Shown here in pieces: positions 25,157 through 34,285 of a stretch of DNA of 64,000 nucleotides; within the stretch, counting starts at the first letter, position 1; the number at the start of each line of letters is the position of its first letter. The stretch is from Streptomyces sp. 6-11-2 (GTDB taxonomy: Bacteria; Actinomycetota; Actinomycetes; Streptomycetales; Streptomycetaceae), in NCBI RefSeq assembly GCF_006540305.1, contig NZ_BJOR01000001.1:3286001-3350000 (forward strand), given 5' to 3'. A program made the position numbers and the translations under genes. The notes under the pieces are model-generated. The model was given only the letters and a program-made list of their open reading frames with translations. It did no database searches and was not told where the DNA came from.

Positions 25157-27754
25157 TCACAGCGTCTTGCCGGTCGCCGGGCCCACCAGCAGGCCCTCGC
25201 CGAAGCGGTCGACGCGGACCGTGTCGCCGTCCTTGATCTCGCCGGCCAGGATCTCCTTGGCGAGGCGGTCGCCGATGGCAGTCTGGACCAGGCGCCGCAG
25301 CGGGCGGGCGCCGTAGGCCGGATCCATGCCCTCCTCGGCGAGCCAGGCCAGGGCGTCGGGGGTGACGTCCAGGGTCAGCCGGCGCTCCGCCAGGCGGCGG
25401 GCGAGCCGGTCGATCTGGAGCCCGGCGATCCGGCTCAGCTCCTCCTTCGTCAGGGCCGAGAAGACCACCAGGTCGTCCAGCCGGTTGAGGAACTCCGGCT
25501 TGAAGGAGACCCGGACCGCCTCGAGGACCTGCTCCTTCTTCTCCTCCTCGCTCGTCAGCGGGTCGACCAGGTACTGGCTGCCCAGGTTCGAGGTCAGCAC
25601 CAGGATGGTGTTGCGGAAGTCGACCGTGCGGCCCTGACCGTCGGTGAGGCGGCCGTCGTCCAGCACCTGCAACAGGATGTCGAAGACCTCCGGGTGGGCC
25701 TTCTCCACCTCGTCGAGCAGCACCACGCTGTACGGGCGGCGGCGCACCGCCTCGGTGAGCTGACCGCCCTCCTCGTAGCCGACGTAGCCGGGCGGGGCGC
25801 CGACCAGCCGGGCCACGCTGTGCTTCTCGCCGTACTCCGACATGTCGATGCGGACCATGGCGCGTTCGTCGTCGAAGAGGAAGTCGGCGAGCGCCTTGGC
25901 TAGTTCGGTCTTGCCCACGCCGGTCGGGCCGAGGAAGAGGAACGAGCCCGTCGGCCGGTCCGGGTCCGCGATACCGGCCCGGCTGCGGCGTACGGCGTCG
26001 GAGACGGCCCGCACGGCCTCGGCCTGGCCGATGAGCCGCCTGCCGATCTCCTCCTCCATGCGCAGCAGCTTCTGCGTCTCGCCCTCCAGCAGGCGGCCGG
26101 CCGGAATCCCGGTCCAGGAGGCGACCACGTCGGCGATGTCGTCGGGGCCGACCTCCTCCTTGACCATGGTGTCCCTGGCGGCCTCCTCCTCGGCCTGCGA
26201 GGCGGCCTCCAACTCCTTCTCCAGGTCCGGGATCTCGCCGTACAGCAGCTTGGAGGCAGTGTCGAAGTCGCCGTCGCGCTGGGCGCGTTCGGCCTGGCCG
26301 CGCAGGTCGTCCAGCCGCTCCTTCAGCTCACCGACCCGGTTGAGGGCCTGCTTCTCCTTCTCCCAGCGGGCGGTCAGGCCGCGCAGCTCCTCCTCCTTGT
26401 CGGCGAGGTCGCGGCGCAGCTTCTCCAGCCGCTCGCGCGAGGCCGCGTCGGTCTCCTTGTCGAGCGCCAGTTCCTCCATGCGCAACCGGTCGACGCCGCG
26501 CTGGAGTTCGTCGATCTCCACCGGGGAGGAGTCGATCTCCATGCGCAGCCGGGAGGCGGCCTCGTCGACGAGGTCGATCGCCTTGTCGGGCAGGAAGCGG
26601 GAGGTGATGTACCGGTCGGACAGGGTCGCGGCGGCCACCAGCGCGGAGTCGTTGATCTGCACCTTGTGGTGGGCCTCGTAGCGGCCCTTGAGCCCGCGCA
26701 GGATCGCGATGGAGTCCTCCACGCTGGGCTCGGCGACCAGCACCTGCTGGAAGCGCCGCTCCAGCGCCGGGTCCTTCTCGATCCGCTCCCGGTACTCGTC
26801 GAGCGTCGTCGCGCCGACCATGCGCAGCTCGCCGCGGGCCAGCATGGGCTTGAGCATGTTGCCGGCGTCCATCGCGGAGTCGCCGCCGGCGCCCGTGCCG
26901 ACGACGGTGTGCAGCTCGTCGATGAAGGTGATGATCCGGCCGTCGGAGTCCTTGATCTCCGCCAGTACGGTCTTGAGCCGCTCCTCGAACTCGCCGCGGT
27001 ACTTCGCGCCCGCGACCATCGCCCCGAGGTCCAGCGCCACCAGCCGCTTGTCCTTCAGGGACTCGGGCACGTCGCCCTTCACGATCCGCTGGGCGAGTCC
27101 CTCGACGACGGCGGTCTTGCCGACGCCGGGCTCACCGATGAGGACCGGGTTGTTCTTGGTGCGGCGCGACAGCACCTGCACGACGCGGCGGATCTCCTGG
27201 TCCCGGCCGATCACCGGGTCGAGGCGGCCCTCGCGCGCCGCCGCGGTGAAGTCCGTGCCGAACTTCTCCAGGGCCTTGTACTGACCCTCGGGGTCGGGTG
27301 TGGTCACCCGGCGTCCTCCCCTCGCCTTCGAGAAGGCGTCCTGAAGCTTCTTGGCGCCGGCGCCCTGGCCGGACAGCACCTCCCCGGCCGCGCCGCCCTT
27401 CGCGGCGATGCCGATGAGCAGGTGCTCGGTGGACAGGTACTCGTCCCCGAGGTCCCGCGCCCTGCTCTGCGCGTCCGCGATCACGGCGAGCAGCTCGCGG
27501 TTGGGCTGCGGCGGCGCGACCGTCGACCCGGTCACGCTGGGCAGGGACGCGAGCACGCGCTCGGTGCCGGAGCGGATGGAGGCCTGGTCGGCGTCGACGG
27601 CCGACAGCAGGTCGATGATGTTCTCGTTCTCCTGCCCCTCGAGCAGCGCGAGGAGCAGGTGGGCGGGGGTGAGGTCCGGGTGCCCCTCCCGTACGGCCCG
27701 GTTGCCGGCCGCGTTGATCGCGTCACGGCTCCTGTTGGTCAGCTCGGCGTCCAC
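25157..27754 (-). CDS. clpB: ClpB disaggregase chaperone
   Basis: Hsp100 ATPase of 865 residues that reactivates aggregated proteins together with DnaK. Order: N-terminal Clp repeats (1-145), first AAA domain with Walker [10 protein letters not shown] (207-215), the long coiled middle domain (about 400-520) specific to ClpB, and the second AAA domain with GPTGVGKTE and the FNT-type substrate region. GTG 27754 has AGGAGGAGAG upstream. A perfect HAIR site 73 bases upstream places it under the HspR repressor, as known for Streptomyces clpB. Confidence 0.98.
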   Translation of the reverse strand: MDAELTNRSRDAINAAGNRAVREGHPDLTPAHLLLALLEGQENENIIDLLSAVDADQASIRSGTERVLASLPSVTGSTVAPPQPNRELLAVIADAQSRARDLGDEYLSTEHLLIGIAAKGGAAGEVLSGQGAGAKKLQDAFSKARGGRRVTTPDPEGQYKALEKFGTDFTAAAREGRLDPVIGRDQEIRRVVQVLSRRTKNNPVLIGEPGVGKTAVVEGLAQRIVKGDVPESLKDKRLVALDLGAMVAGAKYRGEFEERLKTVLAEIKDSDGRIITFIDELHTVVGTGAGGDSAMDAGNMLKPMLARGELRMVGATTLDEYRERIEKDPALERRFQQVLVAEPSVEDSIAILRGLKGRYEAHHKVQINDSALVAAATLSDRYITSRFLPDKAIDLVDEAASRLRMEIDSSPVEIDELQRGVDRLRMEELALDKETDAASRERLEKLRRDLADKEEELRGLTARWEKEKQALNRVGELKERLDDLRGQAERAQRDGDFDTASKLLYGEIPDLEKELEAASQAEEEAARDTMVKEEVGPDDIADVVASWTGIPAGRLLEGETQKLLRMEEEIGRRLIGQAEAVRAVSDAVRRSRAGIADPDRPTGSFLFLGPTGVGKTELAKALADFLFDDERAMVRIDMSEYGEKHSVARLVGAPPGYVGYEEGGQLTEAVRRRPYSVVLLDEVEKAHPEVFDILLQVLDDGRLTDGQGRTVDFRNTILVLTSNLGSQYLVDPLTSEEEKKEQVLEAVRVSFKPEFLNRLDDLVVFSALTKEELSRIAGLQIDRLARRLAERRLTLDVTPDALAWLAEEGMDPAYGARPLRRLVQTAIGDRLAKEILAGEIKDGDTVRVDRFGEGLLVGPATGKTL

Positions 27755-27826
27755 GGTCGCTTCTCTCCTCCTTGACGAGCGCTCTCAGCCACATCTCCCA
27801 GTGCTGACTCAGTCAGCGTACACAAA

Positions 27827-27847
27827 CTTGAGTCTATTCCACTCAAG
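27827..27847. promoter_or_regulatory. HAIR operator (HspR site) of clpB
   Basis: CTTGAGT-N7-ACTCAAG, a perfect inverted repeat. The minus-strand half-site TTGAGT can also serve as the -35 of clpB. Confidence 0.95.
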
Positions 27848-27906
27848 GTGAGCCCGGGAGCTTTCACGGGGAAGGGGGTCCGCGGCTCCCGGGGTGCCGG
27901 GCGGGT

Positions 27907-27912
27907 TAGGTT
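27907..27912 (+). promoter_or_regulatory. Leaderless -10 element of the PPOX gene
   Basis: TAGGTT followed by 7 bases and ATG 27920; no ribosome-binding site. Confidence 0.5.
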
Positions 27913-27919
27913 GCGGGTC

Positions 27920-28339
27920 ATGGCCACCACCACGTATGCCCTCGACCCGGGCGCCCCCGACGCGCCGTATCTCGGGTTCTGGCGGGAACGGCACCTGTGC
28001 ACGCTGACCACCCTCCGCCCGGACGGCACCCCGCACGTCGTTCCCGTCGGGGTGACCTACGACCCGCAGGCGCGGCTGGCCCGGGTGATCACGAACAAGA
28101 CGAGCGCGAAGGTGGCACACGTCCTGGCGGCCGGCCCGCAGGGCGCGCCGGTCGCGGTGTGCCAGGTGGACGGGCGGCGGTGGGCCACGCTGGAGGGACG
28201 CGCGTTCGTCCGCGCGGACCCGGAGCGGATCTCGGAGGCGGAGCGGCAGTACACCGAGCGCTACGAGCGGACCCCGGGACCCAACCCGTCCCGCGTGGTG
28301 ATCGAGATCGAGCTGACCCGGGCGCTGGGGCGCGGCTGA
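27920..28339 (+). CDS. PPOX-class (F420/FMN-dependent) flavoprotein
   Basis: Split-barrel protein of 139 residues of the pyridoxamine-phosphate-oxidase-like fold, with CTLTTLRPDGTPHVVPVGVTYD and the C-terminal PNPSRVVIEIELTRALG. In actinobacteria most of these use coenzyme F420 or FMN to reduce small molecules, or bind haem breakdown products. The substrate cannot be read from sequence. It is divergent from clpB but 73 bases past the HAIR site, so HspR control is possible though unlikely. A bidirectional terminator lies downstream. Confidence 0.85.
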   Translation: MATTTYALDPGAPDAPYLGFWRERHLCTLTTLRPDGTPHVVPVGVTYDPQARLARVITNKTSAKVAHVLAAGPQGAPVAVCQVDGRRWATLEGRAFVRADPERISEAERQYTERYERTPGPNPSRVVIEIELTRALGRG

Positions 28340-28403
28340 GCGGCGCTCTTTTTCGGCCAGTGATCGAATCCGCCGATACCCGGAGATTCCCAGGGAAAAC
28401 TAC

Positions 28404-28440
28404 AGCGGCGTCACCGTGTTCAGGTCACGGTGACGCCGCT
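28404..28440. terminator. Bidirectional terminator, 15-bp stem
   Basis: AGCGGCGTCACCGTG pairs perfectly with CACGGTGACGCCGCT around TTCAGGT, between the convergent ends of the PPOX gene and the Rieske-like gene. Confidence 0.9.
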
Positions 28441-28485
28441 GCGGGGGGAAGCACCTGAGCGATCTGTTACGACGGGGGAATCGCG

Positions 28486-28821
28486 TCAGGCACTGCGGGG
28501 GGTGGCGGTGATGGTCCTGAGGACCGAGGGTTCCGCCGCCACCTGACGGTGGTCCCTCTGGTCCAGGTTCACAAAGATCATTCCGTAACGGACCGCACAC
28601 CGTACGGGCTGCGGCGCCCCCCGAGGCCGCCGCAGACACCGGTACGCCCGTACGTCTCCGTCCTCGTCCCGCGTAACGACGACCGGCTCACCGAAGACGG
28701 TCACCATCAGCGAGTCACCGCTGTGGGGGATTGCGGTGACCAGGTCGATGAAGTGCCAACCGGAGCGGTAGGCCGTGGCCATCTCGCGACGGAAGGAACG
28801 GTCGTCGGGTGGAGTGCTCAC
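28486..28821 (-). CDS. Degenerate Rieske-oxygenase-like small protein
   Basis: Protein of 111 residues that follows the N-terminal part of Rieske ring-hydroxylating oxygenases: GWHFIDLVTAIPHSGDSLMV, then VTRDEDGDVRAYRC and a late YGMIFVNLD. The cluster site is broken. The first CPHRG-type ligand pair reads CLRRPRG (Cys kept, His lost), and the second Cys-His pair is deleted, leaving only a short link to YGMIFVNLD. It therefore should not hold a 2Fe-2S cluster or act as an oxygenase. It overlaps the secreted-peptide gene upstream by 4 bases, so the two are co-translated. A regulatory or peptide-partner role is conceivable. Confidence 0.65.
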   Translation of the reverse strand: MSTPPDDRSFRREMATAYRSGWHFIDLVTAIPHSGDSLMVTVFGEPVVVTRDEDGDVRAYRCLRRPRGAPQPVRCAVRYGMIFVNLDQRDHRQVAAEPSVLRTITATPRSA

Positions 28822-29033
28822 ATCAGCTCTCCGGAGTCAACTGCCGCGGGAGAGCCCGGCCAGTGCGAGTCGGGAGGACCCGCGACCACGACTGCCGGCC
28901 AGTGGCTGTCCGCCTGAACATCACTCTTCGCACCGGAGTGACCACCCAGCGCCCCGAAAACCGCAACGGCGGAGAAGGCGGCCACAAGCACCGAGCGAAG
29001 CATTGTCTTACGCATAGTCGGCTTCGTCCTCAC
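28818..29033 (-). CDS. Small secreted peptide precursor with DSHWP repeats
   Basis: Precursor of 71 residues (65 if ATG 29015 is used). A basic start is followed by the hydrophobic signal MLRSVLVAAFSAVAVFGALG, then a short mature region in which DSHWP occurs twice, spaced 14 residues apart. GGGAG lies about 8 bases before GTG 29033. The gene is divergent from a LuxR-type regulator and coupled to the Rieske-like gene. Small size, export signal and regulator neighbours fit a signalling peptide, which is my inference; no peptide family is recognised. Confidence 0.6.
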   Translation of the reverse strand: MRTKPTMRKTMLRSVLVAAFSAVAVFGALGGHSGAKSDVQADSHWPAVVVAGPPDSHWPGSPAAVDSGELM

Positions 29034-29149
29034 TTGAAAGTCTCCCTTTCCCCCGTCGGATAAGACGATGGCTCATTCCGGCACGTCATGGCCACAGGAT
29101 CGATGCATCATGTTCCTGCACGTTCAGGACCCTGGGGGGTGGAGATTTC

Positions 29150-30133
29150 GTGGCAAATCAGACTAAGGCGACGCATCCCCATGCGGTGACCGAACTTTGT
29201 GAGGAAGGTGGCCGACTTTATGCGAACGCCCTCCGCCTGGGGAGGATCGGCCGGGCGGATGCCGAAGGCGCCCCCTGCCTCATGGAGTTCGACCTTCTCC
29301 ACCCGGATCCGGACGACCCGGACTGGCTGCGCCCGGTGCACCCGTCGGTCGCCCTGGCCGAGCGACTCCACCCGATCGAGCGGGAGATCACGGAACGCCG
29401 GCGGCTGTCCATCCAACTTGCGGACTTCTTTGAGCCGTTCCTCGCTCTCAGCGCGCAGTCGGTGACGACCGACCACTCGATCACGGTGCTGGAGGGTGGC
29501 ACGCGGATCAACGCGGCGCTCAACGCCGCCACGGCCCAGTGCCGCACCGAGATGCTCACCATCCAGCCGAGCGACGACCGCTTCTCCGAGCGCAGCCTCA
29601 CCCAGGGCCTCGAACGGGACCGGCCGCTGATCGAGCGCGGCGTGCGCATCCGGACCCTCTATCAGCACACCGCGCGCTACAGCCCCGAGAAGCTGGCCTA
29701 CGTGGACCAGTTGTCGAGCGGGAAGGCCGAGTACCGCACCATCGACGAGGTGGTGGAACGGCTCATCGTGTGCGACGAGACCGTCGCCTTCATCCCCACC
29801 CGCGACGATCAGCAAGTCGCTCTGGAACTCCGCCACCCGGGCCTCGTCCGTTACCTGATCAAGGTCTTCGAGTTCATGTGGGGCCGATCGGTCCCACTGA
29901 GCGCAGGCGCCCCCTACGAGACCGCGCCCGGCGGCATCAACGACATCCAGCACTCCATAGCCAAGCTCCTCGTCGAGGGTCACGTCGACGAGGCCATCGC
30001 CCGCCGCCTCGGAATGAACGTCCGTACCTGCCGGGCCCACATCGCCAAGCTCGCCGCCATCCTCGGCAGTGGCAGCCGTGCCCAGCTCGGTTATCTCATA
30101 GCCCAGTCGGGGATTCTGCAGCAGAAGCACTGA
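29150..30133 (+). CDS. LuxR-type regulator with TrmB-like sensor region (paralogue 1)
   Basis: Cytoplasmic regulator of 327 residues. The N-terminal region carries the APCLMEFDLLHPDPDD signature seen in many Streptomyces regulators. A central TrmB/PLD-like domain (about 100-245) includes IRTLYQHTARYS and VERLIVCDETVAFIP. A C-terminal LuxR helix-turn-helix includes LVEGHVDEAIARRLGMNVRT. GGTGGAG precedes GTG 29150. It is followed 19 bases later by a paralogue on the same strand and is divergent from the secreted-peptide gene, so it may regulate or respond to it. Confidence 0.85.
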   Translation: MANQTKATHPHAVTELCEEGGRLYANALRLGRIGRADAEGAPCLMEFDLLHPDPDDPDWLRPVHPSVALAERLHPIEREITERRRLSIQLADFFEPFLALSAQSVTTDHSITVLEGGTRINAALNAATAQCRTEMLTIQPSDDRFSERSLTQGLERDRPLIERGVRIRTLYQHTARYSPEKLAYVDQLSSGKAEYRTIDEVVERLIVCDETVAFIPTRDDQQVALELRHPGLVRYLIKVFEFMWGRSVPLSAGAPYETAPGGINDIQHSIAKLLVEGHVDEAIARRLGMNVRTCRAHIAKLAAILGSGSRAQLGYLIAQSGILQQKH

Positions 30134-30152
30134 AGCCACAGGGAGGACCGGG

Positions 30153-31142
30153 GTGGGCCCGACACGTCATCCGGAGCACGGCGCGGAGGACCTGTGCCCA
30201 ACGGGCGCGGAGTTGTACGAACGCGCCCTGCGGAGCGGATGGGTGCGCGCAGGCGAGGCGGACGGCGCCCCCTGTCTCATCGACTTCGGTCTGCTGCACC
30301 CGGCGGTCGAGGATCTCGGCCGGCTGGAGCCCGTGGCGCCCGCCGCCGCCCTCCACCGACTGCTGCGCGCCACCGAGGAGCGCATCGCGGAGGAGCGACG
30401 GCGCGAGGACCGACTCGCCCAGACCTTCGAGCCGCTGATGCGCATCGACGGCCGGCGCACCGGGGAGGCGGACACCTCGGCGCTCGTGATGCTCAGCGGT
30501 ACCCGCCGGATCAACCAGGCCATCACCGAGGCCATGGCCGAAGCGAGCCAGGAGCTCCTGTGCGTGCAACCGCACGCGGGCCTCGTCGGCCGCCGCGTCG
30601 AGGAGGCCCGTGCCGTGGCGCTGGTGCGCGACCAGGCGCTGCTGGACCGGGGTGGCCGCATCCGCACCCTCTACCAGCACACTCTGCGCCATGTGCCCTC
30701 GGTGCCCGCCTACCACGAGCAGTTGACCGGCGACGTCGAGGCCCGCTCCCTCGACGAGGTCACCGCCCGTCTCATCGTCGTCGACCGCCGGATCGCCTTC
30801 ATCCCCGCCAACGACGACCGCACGATGGCGCTCGAAGTGCGCCACTCGGCCCTCGTGGGGTACTTCGCCACCACCTTCGACCGGCTGTGGCGGCTGGCCA
30901 CCCCCATGTACCCCCTGGCCGTCCGGCAGCCGTCCGCGGACGGTGTCACGCCCCGCCAGCGCGCCATCGCCGGCCTCCTCGTCGAGGGGCACACCGACAC
31001 CGTCATCGCCGACCGTCTCGGCATGAACGTACGCACCGCCCGTGAGCACATCGCCAAGCTCGCCGCCACCCTCGGCAGCGGCAGCCGGGCCCAGTTGGGC
31101 TACCTCATCGGGCAGTCGGGAATTCTTGACCCGGAAGCGTGA
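30153..31142 (+). CDS. LuxR-type regulator with TrmB-like sensor region (paralogue 2)
   Basis: Regulator of 329 residues with the same three-part layout as its upstream neighbour. It has APCLIDFGLLHPAVEDL, IRTLYQHTLRHVP, TARLIVVDRRIAFIPA and the C-terminal helix-turn-helix segment LVEGHTDTVIADRLGMNVRT. AGGGAGG precedes the GTG start. The last 38 bases overlap the 3' end of a third, oppositely oriented paralogue, so the two messages are antisense at their ends. Confidence 0.85.
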   Translation: MGPTRHPEHGAEDLCPTGAELYERALRSGWVRAGEADGAPCLIDFGLLHPAVEDLGRLEPVAPAAALHRLLRATEERIAEERRREDRLAQTFEPLMRIDGRRTGEADTSALVMLSGTRRINQAITEAMAEASQELLCVQPHAGLVGRRVEEARAVALVRDQALLDRGGRIRTLYQHTLRHVPSVPAYHEQLTGDVEARSLDEVTARLIVVDRRIAFIPANDDRTMALEVRHSALVGYFATTFDRLWRLATPMYPLAVRQPSADGVTPRQRAIAGLLVEGHTDTVIADRLGMNVRTAREHIAKLAATLGSGSRAQLGYLIGQSGILDPEA

Positions 31143-32148
31143 TCGGCCCCGCCACGGCGGTGCGCGGCGGCCCGTCCAGCCCCGCCTGGGCGATGCGCAC
31201 GCCCAACTGCGTACGGCTGGCCGCGCCCAGCGTCTCCGACAGCCGGGCGATGTGGGCCCGGCAGGTGCGGACGCTGATGCCCAGCCGCTCGGCGATCACC
31301 GCGTCCTGGTGGCCCTCGGCCAGCAGCGCCGCGATGGACTGCTCACGGTGGGAGATGCCCTCGATGCCCGTCTCGGGCAGCGGCGCGGTCAGCGGGATCG
31401 CCAGCCGCCAGAGCCGCTCGAAGACCGTCCCCAGGTACTCCACCAGCGCGGGATGGCGCAGTTCCAGCGCCATCGTGCGGTCGGCGTTGGCGGGCACGAA
31501 GGCGACCGTGCGGTCGAAGAGGATCAGCCGGTCGATCACCTCGTCCAGCGTGCGCGCCTCGACCGCGTCGCCCATCAGCTCCAGGTAGTTGAGCAGCCCC
31601 TGGCCGTGCCGGGCCACGTGCGTGTACAGGTCCCGCATCCGCACCCCGCGCCCGCGCAGCGCCAGCGCCCGGTGCAGCCCCTCGGACAGCTCGTGCTCGC
31701 GGCGGATGCCGCCCGGCTGGACGGTCAGCACCTCGGTGGTGCACGCCTCGGTCGCCTCGTCCATGGCCGCCTGGATGCGGGACAGGCCGTCCAGGACCCG
31801 GATCGCCGTGCCCTCCACGGCCGTGGCGGACACGCGCACCTGGCGGCCCAGTCCGGCGTACCGCTCGACGGCGGCCACCACCGAGCCCACCCGCCGGTGG
31901 CTCTCACTGACCTCGTCGTACATCCCGCGCAGCAGCCGGGTCATGACCTCCTGCGGCGCGGTCGGCACCAGGAAGTCCATGTCGTCGGGGTCCGGGTGCA
32001 GTAGGGCGAGTTCAAGCAGGCAGGGCACCGGCTCGGCGAGCCGGCGCGGCACCCGGCCCCGTCGTACGGCCCGGGAATACACGTGCTCGCCGGCCTCGCA
32101 CAGTCGCTCGGCACCGTGTGGATGCTCCGCCGTCCCGTGCCCGGTCAT
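31105..32148 (-). CDS. LuxR-type regulator with TrmB-like sensor region (paralogue 3)
   Basis: Regulator of 347 residues, third member of the local family, on the opposite strand. Shared features: VPCLLELALLHPDPDD, MRDLYTHVARHG, IDRLILFDRTVAFVPA and the C-terminal LLAEGHQDAVIAERLGISVRT. It carries a longer, less conserved C-terminal extension (about 20 residues). No clear ribosome site precedes ATG 32148. The 3' end overlaps paralogue 2 convergently by 38 bases. Confidence 0.83.
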   Translation of the reverse strand: MTGHGTAEHPHGAERLCEAGEHVYSRAVRRGRVPRRLAEPVPCLLELALLHPDPDDMDFLVPTAPQEVMTRLLRGMYDEVSESHRRVGSVVAAVERYAGLGRQVRVSATAVEGTAIRVLDGLSRIQAAMDEATEACTTEVLTVQPGGIRREHELSEGLHRALALRGRGVRMRDLYTHVARHGQGLLNYLELMGDAVEARTLDEVIDRLILFDRTVAFVPANADRTMALELRHPALVEYLGTVFERLWRLAIPLTAPLPETGIEGISHREQSIAALLAEGHQDAVIAERLGISVRTCRAHIARLSETLGAASRTQLGVRIAQAGLDGPPRTAVAGPITLPGQEFPTAR

Positions 32149-32345
32149 GCCCCATCACACCCCCGGTTTCCGCGTCTTCCGCAGCGCAACTATGCGCGGA
32201 GCGGACCGGCTGTGCAACACGGCTCCTACCGGCGCGGCCCCCGAGAACCAGCGGTTTCGACCGGTGTGCACCAGCTTCCACTTGACGGAACGCAGCGTGG
32301 CCGGAACCGGCTGTTGAACCCGAACGGGTCATGACCGCAAGGGAG

Positions 32346-33464
32346 TTACTTCAGGCCGATCGCCGCGCAGGCCTCCCGGTACTTCGCGGTGCAGATGTCG
32401 GACACCCCGTAGATGCCGTCCTCGATGACCGTGCCCTTGATGTTGGTCTTCGTCAGGGCGACCACGGAGACCAACTGGGCCGGAATGTTCTTGTGGGTGG
32501 GGCTGCTGATCCGGTCCCGGGTGAGGGAGTCGAACTGGATGTCCTTGCCCTGGACCTTGGCGACCGCCATCTGGGCGGCGGTCTCGGCCTCCGTCGGGTA
32601 GGACTTGTACACGCTCATGTACTGCTCGCCGGTGACGATCCGCTGCACGGCGTCGAGTTCGGCGTCCTGGCCTGTGATGGCCGGCAGGTCGGTGATGCCC
32701 GCCGCCTTGAAGGCCTTGATGACGCCGCCCGCCATGCCGTCGTTGGCGGAGTAGACGGCGTCGATGTTGTCCTTGCCGAGCGAGGCGAGCGCCTGGGCCA
32801 TGTTCGCCTCGGCGTTCTCGGGCTTCCAGTCCTTGGTGTCGTAGGACTTGGCGATCGTGACCTTCCCGCTGAGCTGGGAGAGCGCGCCCTCCTTGAACTG
32901 CTTGGCGTTCGGGTCGGTGGGCGAGCCGTTGATCATGACGATCTTGTCGGTGGTGTCGACACCGGAACCCAGCGCCTCGAGCAGGGAACGGCCCTGCACC
33001 TCGCCCACCAGTTCGTTGTCGAAGGAGATGTACGCGTCGATCGGGCCCTCGGAGAGCCGGTCGTAGGCGATGACCGGGATGTCCGCGTCCTTGGCCTTCT
33101 GCACCATGTCGGCGATGGCGTGCGAGTCGACGGCGTCGAGCAGGATGACGTCGACCTTGTTGTCGATCATTCGCTGCATCTGGCTAGCCTGCCGGCCCGC
33201 GTCCGCGTCCGCGTTGGCGTACTCGACCTTGCCCTGATTCCGGGTCAGGGCGGCGACCTTCTCCTTGATGATGGGGTAGTCGAACTTCTCGTACCGGGTG
33301 TTGGCCGTCTCCGGCAGCAGCAGACCCACCGTCAGGTCGTTGCCCTTGGTCGGGCTCGCGGCGCTGCTGCTCCCCGACCCGCCGAGCGCCCCGCAGGCGG
33401 CGAGCGAGAAGGTCAGCGTGGGCGCGGCCACGGCTATGGCGATACGACGCATCGAGGTGCTCAC
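32346..33464 (-). CDS. Orphan sugar-binding lipoprotein (XylF/periplasmic type)
   Basis: Extracellular solute-binding lipoprotein of 372 residues of the ribose/xylose-binding class. The signal ends in the lipobox SLAAC, so the protein is lipid-anchored. The binding domain contains LVGLLLPETANTRYEKFDYP-like and VYSANDGMAGGVIKAFKAAG motifs typical of xylose-binding proteins. GTG 33464 was chosen because GGAAGG lies 8 bases upstream; ATG 33452 lacks one. No ABC ATPase or permease gene is adjacent, so it must work with a transporter encoded elsewhere or act as a receptor. Confidence 0.87.
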   Translation of the reverse strand: MSTSMRRIAIAVAAPTLTFSLAACGALGGSGSSSAASPTKGNDLTVGLLLPETANTRYEKFDYPIIKEKVAALTRNQGKVEYANADADAGRQASQMQRMIDNKVDVILLDAVDSHAIADMVQKAKDADIPVIAYDRLSEGPIDAYISFDNELVGEVQGRSLLEALGSGVDTTDKIVMINGSPTDPNAKQFKEGALSQLSGKVTIAKSYDTKDWKPENAEANMAQALASLGKDNIDAVYSANDGMAGGVIKAFKAAGITDLPAITGQDAELDAVQRIVTGEQYMSVYKSYPTEAETAAQMAVAKVQGKDIQFDSLTRDRISSPTHKNIPAQLVSVVALTKTNIKGTVIEDGIYGVSDICTAKYREACAAIGLK

Positions 33465-33793
33465 TTCTGGTGCCTTCCGGACGAGGGTGCAGCATTGCAA
33501 CCCAGGTGACTGAAAAGCCAACGCGGAGGCGACCACCGGCGTCAAGCGGAACCACTTAACGAGATGACAACGCAACGCTCCGCTGTGCCTGTGAAGACCT
33601 TGCGGAGTCTTGCGGAATCGCCTCCAAACGCCCTTTACGGGCCCGCCACTCGACGACCGCCCACCGCCGGACCGGGATCCGTACAACCAACTCCCCGCCA
33701 CGCGAGTCATGATCACGGGAGCCCCGCTCCGGCGTTCCCGTCACGACCAGAGGACCGAATGACGCCAGCCGGCCGCACCACGGCCACGACCCC
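33465..33793. other. Upstream region of the sugar-binding gene; 10-bp direct repeats
   Basis: No gene seen. CTTGCGGA occurs twice with a 10-bp period at 33599-33616, about 135 bases upstream of the binding-protein start, and could be a regulator site. The rest shows nothing recognisable. Confidence 0.3.
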
Positions 33794-34174
33794 GTGCTCA
33801 CCGCCGCATGCGGGCTGCTCCCGCCGACCGCGAACTGCGTCTCGCCCATCCACAAGCGGCAGTTCTGTGCGAACACCACGTTTTCCGGCAAGCCGAAGAA
33901 GACGGACTGCGACAGCGCGGTCAACGAGAACGGGGGCACCGGCGCGCCCGCCGAGGGCCTGCCGAAGGACACGTTCGGCGTGCGCCGGACGGTGACCCGG
34001 AACTTCGGCTCCGGCGGGCCGTACGCGGTCGCGGTCGCCGTGCAGGACGGGATACGGGTGTACCTGGACGGCACCGCCTGGTCGCCGAGCGGCACCACGG
34101 TCTTCCACCGGGCCACCGTCGTCCACCCGGACGGGACCGAGTCGGCGCCGGTGGGCACCCACGCGTTCACCTGA
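33794..34174 (+). CDS. Small hypothetical protein, probably 5'-truncated
   Basis: Frame of 126 residues with 4 Cys in the first 50 and a beta-rich second half ending at a strong terminator. GTG 33794 has no ribosome site, and protein-like sequence continues in frame upstream to a stop at 33710 without a start codon, so the true 5' end may have been lost. It resembles the mature part of an exported protein but has no signal peptide here. No family recognised. Confidence 0.45.
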   Translation: MLTAACGLLPPTANCVSPIHKRQFCANTTFSGKPKKTDCDSAVNENGGTGAPAEGLPKDTFGVRRTVTRNFGSGGPYAVAVAVQDGIRVYLDGTAWSPSGTTVFHRATVVHPDGTESAPVGTHAFT

Positions 34175-34192
34175 GCCGGGGCCGCCGGCGGC

Positions 34193-34238
34193 ACGACGAG
34201 GGGCCGGGGGGCTGTACGGCCTCCCGGCCCCTCGTCGT
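34193..34238. terminator. Bidirectional terminator, 16-bp stem
   Basis: ACGACGAGGGGCCGGG pairs perfectly with CCCGGCCCCTCGTCGT around a 14-base loop. It serves both the small hypothetical gene and the dnaK operon. Confidence 0.9.
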
Positions 34239-34285
34239 CGCTCGTGCCCGAGTGATGTCGTGTGTCGCCCGCGGCTGGGTGCGGG

